NCBI RefSeq assembly: GCF_001442625.1
Contig: NZ_LMZQ01000001.1
Location: 588,578 to 652,577 of the forward strand
Direction: 5' to 3'
Source of the DNA: Pedobacter ginsenosidimutans
GTDB taxonomy: Bacteria > Bacteroidota > Bacteroidia > Sphingobacteriales > Sphingobacteriaceae
Length of the DNA stretch: 64,000 nt
The translations under genes were made by a program, and so were the position numbers. The notes under the pieces were generated by a model. The model was not told the DNA's origin and searched no databases. It worked only from the letters and a program-made list of their open reading frames with translations. Below are positions 63,924 through 64,000 of this stretch, one piece after another; positions within the stretch are counted from its first letter, which is position 1; each line of letters starts with the position of its first letter.

Positions 63924-64000
63924 CGTCATTTCGAGCGGACCCGATAGCTATCGGGTGCAACGAAGTCGAGAACCACGAAGTGCTCAGCGAAGCTAAATCT
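63924..64000. repeat. Intergenic repeat, GAGCACTTCGTGGTTC family, copy 2 (cut by window edge)
   Basis: It contains the hairpin ACCCGATAGCTATCGGGT and then GAACCACGAAGTGCTCAGCG with AAGCTAAATCT, the inverse of the block at 11946-11976. Confidence 0.7.

Overview
The window looks like the chromosome of a Bacteroidota bacterium of the family Sphingobacteriaceae, most likely Pedobacter or a close relative. The reasons are: AT-rich sequence, almost no Shine-Dalgarno sites, promoters of the TAnnTTTG type, TonB-dependent and OMP_b-brl outer-membrane proteins with carboxypeptidase-regulatory N-domains, a TPP riboswitch in front of a TonB receptor, and small families (DUF6814-, DUF2798-, DUF4407-like) typical of that group. 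The genus is an inference from protein style; no 16S gene is present.

Region 1 (1-14.5 kb) is a pectin utilisation locus. On the minus strand a run of genes goes from polymer attack to central metabolism: pectin methylesterase (CE8), polygalacturonase (GH28), unsaturated rhamnogalacturonyl hydrolase (GH105 with a C-terminal glutamine-amidotransferase-like domain), pectate lyase (PL10-like), then UxaB, UxaA, UxaC and a KdgK-type kinase cut by the window edge. Together they would turn galacturonate into 2-keto-3-deoxy-6-phosphogluconate. Divergent to it lie a GH43 enzyme and a CE12 rhamnogalacturonan acetylesterase. Two upstream regions share a TGCAATCGTT[A/C]CCG motif that may be a LacI-type operator, and a 20-bp palindrome recurs at gene junctions.

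Region 2 (14.5-35.7 kb) is mixed housekeeping and accessory DNA: an MHS-type transporter with a small membrane partner, bestrophin, Pr6Pr-like protein, TlpA-like thioredoxin, S41 protease, an ECF sigma/anti-sigma/DUF4097-like operon, a repeat island, a lipoprotein gene broken by several homopolymer frameshifts, a small operon of NTF2-like, DUF4265-like and membrane proteins, a Crp/Fnr regulator, a HigA-like regulator, aspS, a YtxH/holin-like envelope operon, an AI-2E family transporter, an NtrC-type regulator, a crotonase and a free-standing B12-binding protein.

Region 3 (35.7-52 kb) carries glnS, a murein amidase, an M49-like peptidase, an outer-membrane barrel, an AlkD-like glycosylase and a thiamine locus: thiamine pyrophosphokinase-like protein, a DoxX-like membrane protein, ThiE, and a TonB receptor with a TTG start under a TPP riboswitch. 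A NadR-like kinase lies upstream of it, separated by MITE-like repeats. Region 4 (52-64 kb) holds carB (without the MGS domain), M28 and M61 peptidases, a DUF4407-like protein, a rhodanese, a dipeptide epimerase, a lipoprotein and an unrecognised 327-residue protein.

Several families of palindromic intergenic repeats are scattered through the window. No tRNA, rRNA, CRISPR array, intact transposase or prophage was found. I saw no clearly new multi-gene system; the most unusual items are the MITE-like tandem repeats, the multiply frameshifted lipoprotein gene, the hairpin/mini-ORF locus near 51.2 kb and the arrangement of the thiamine locus.
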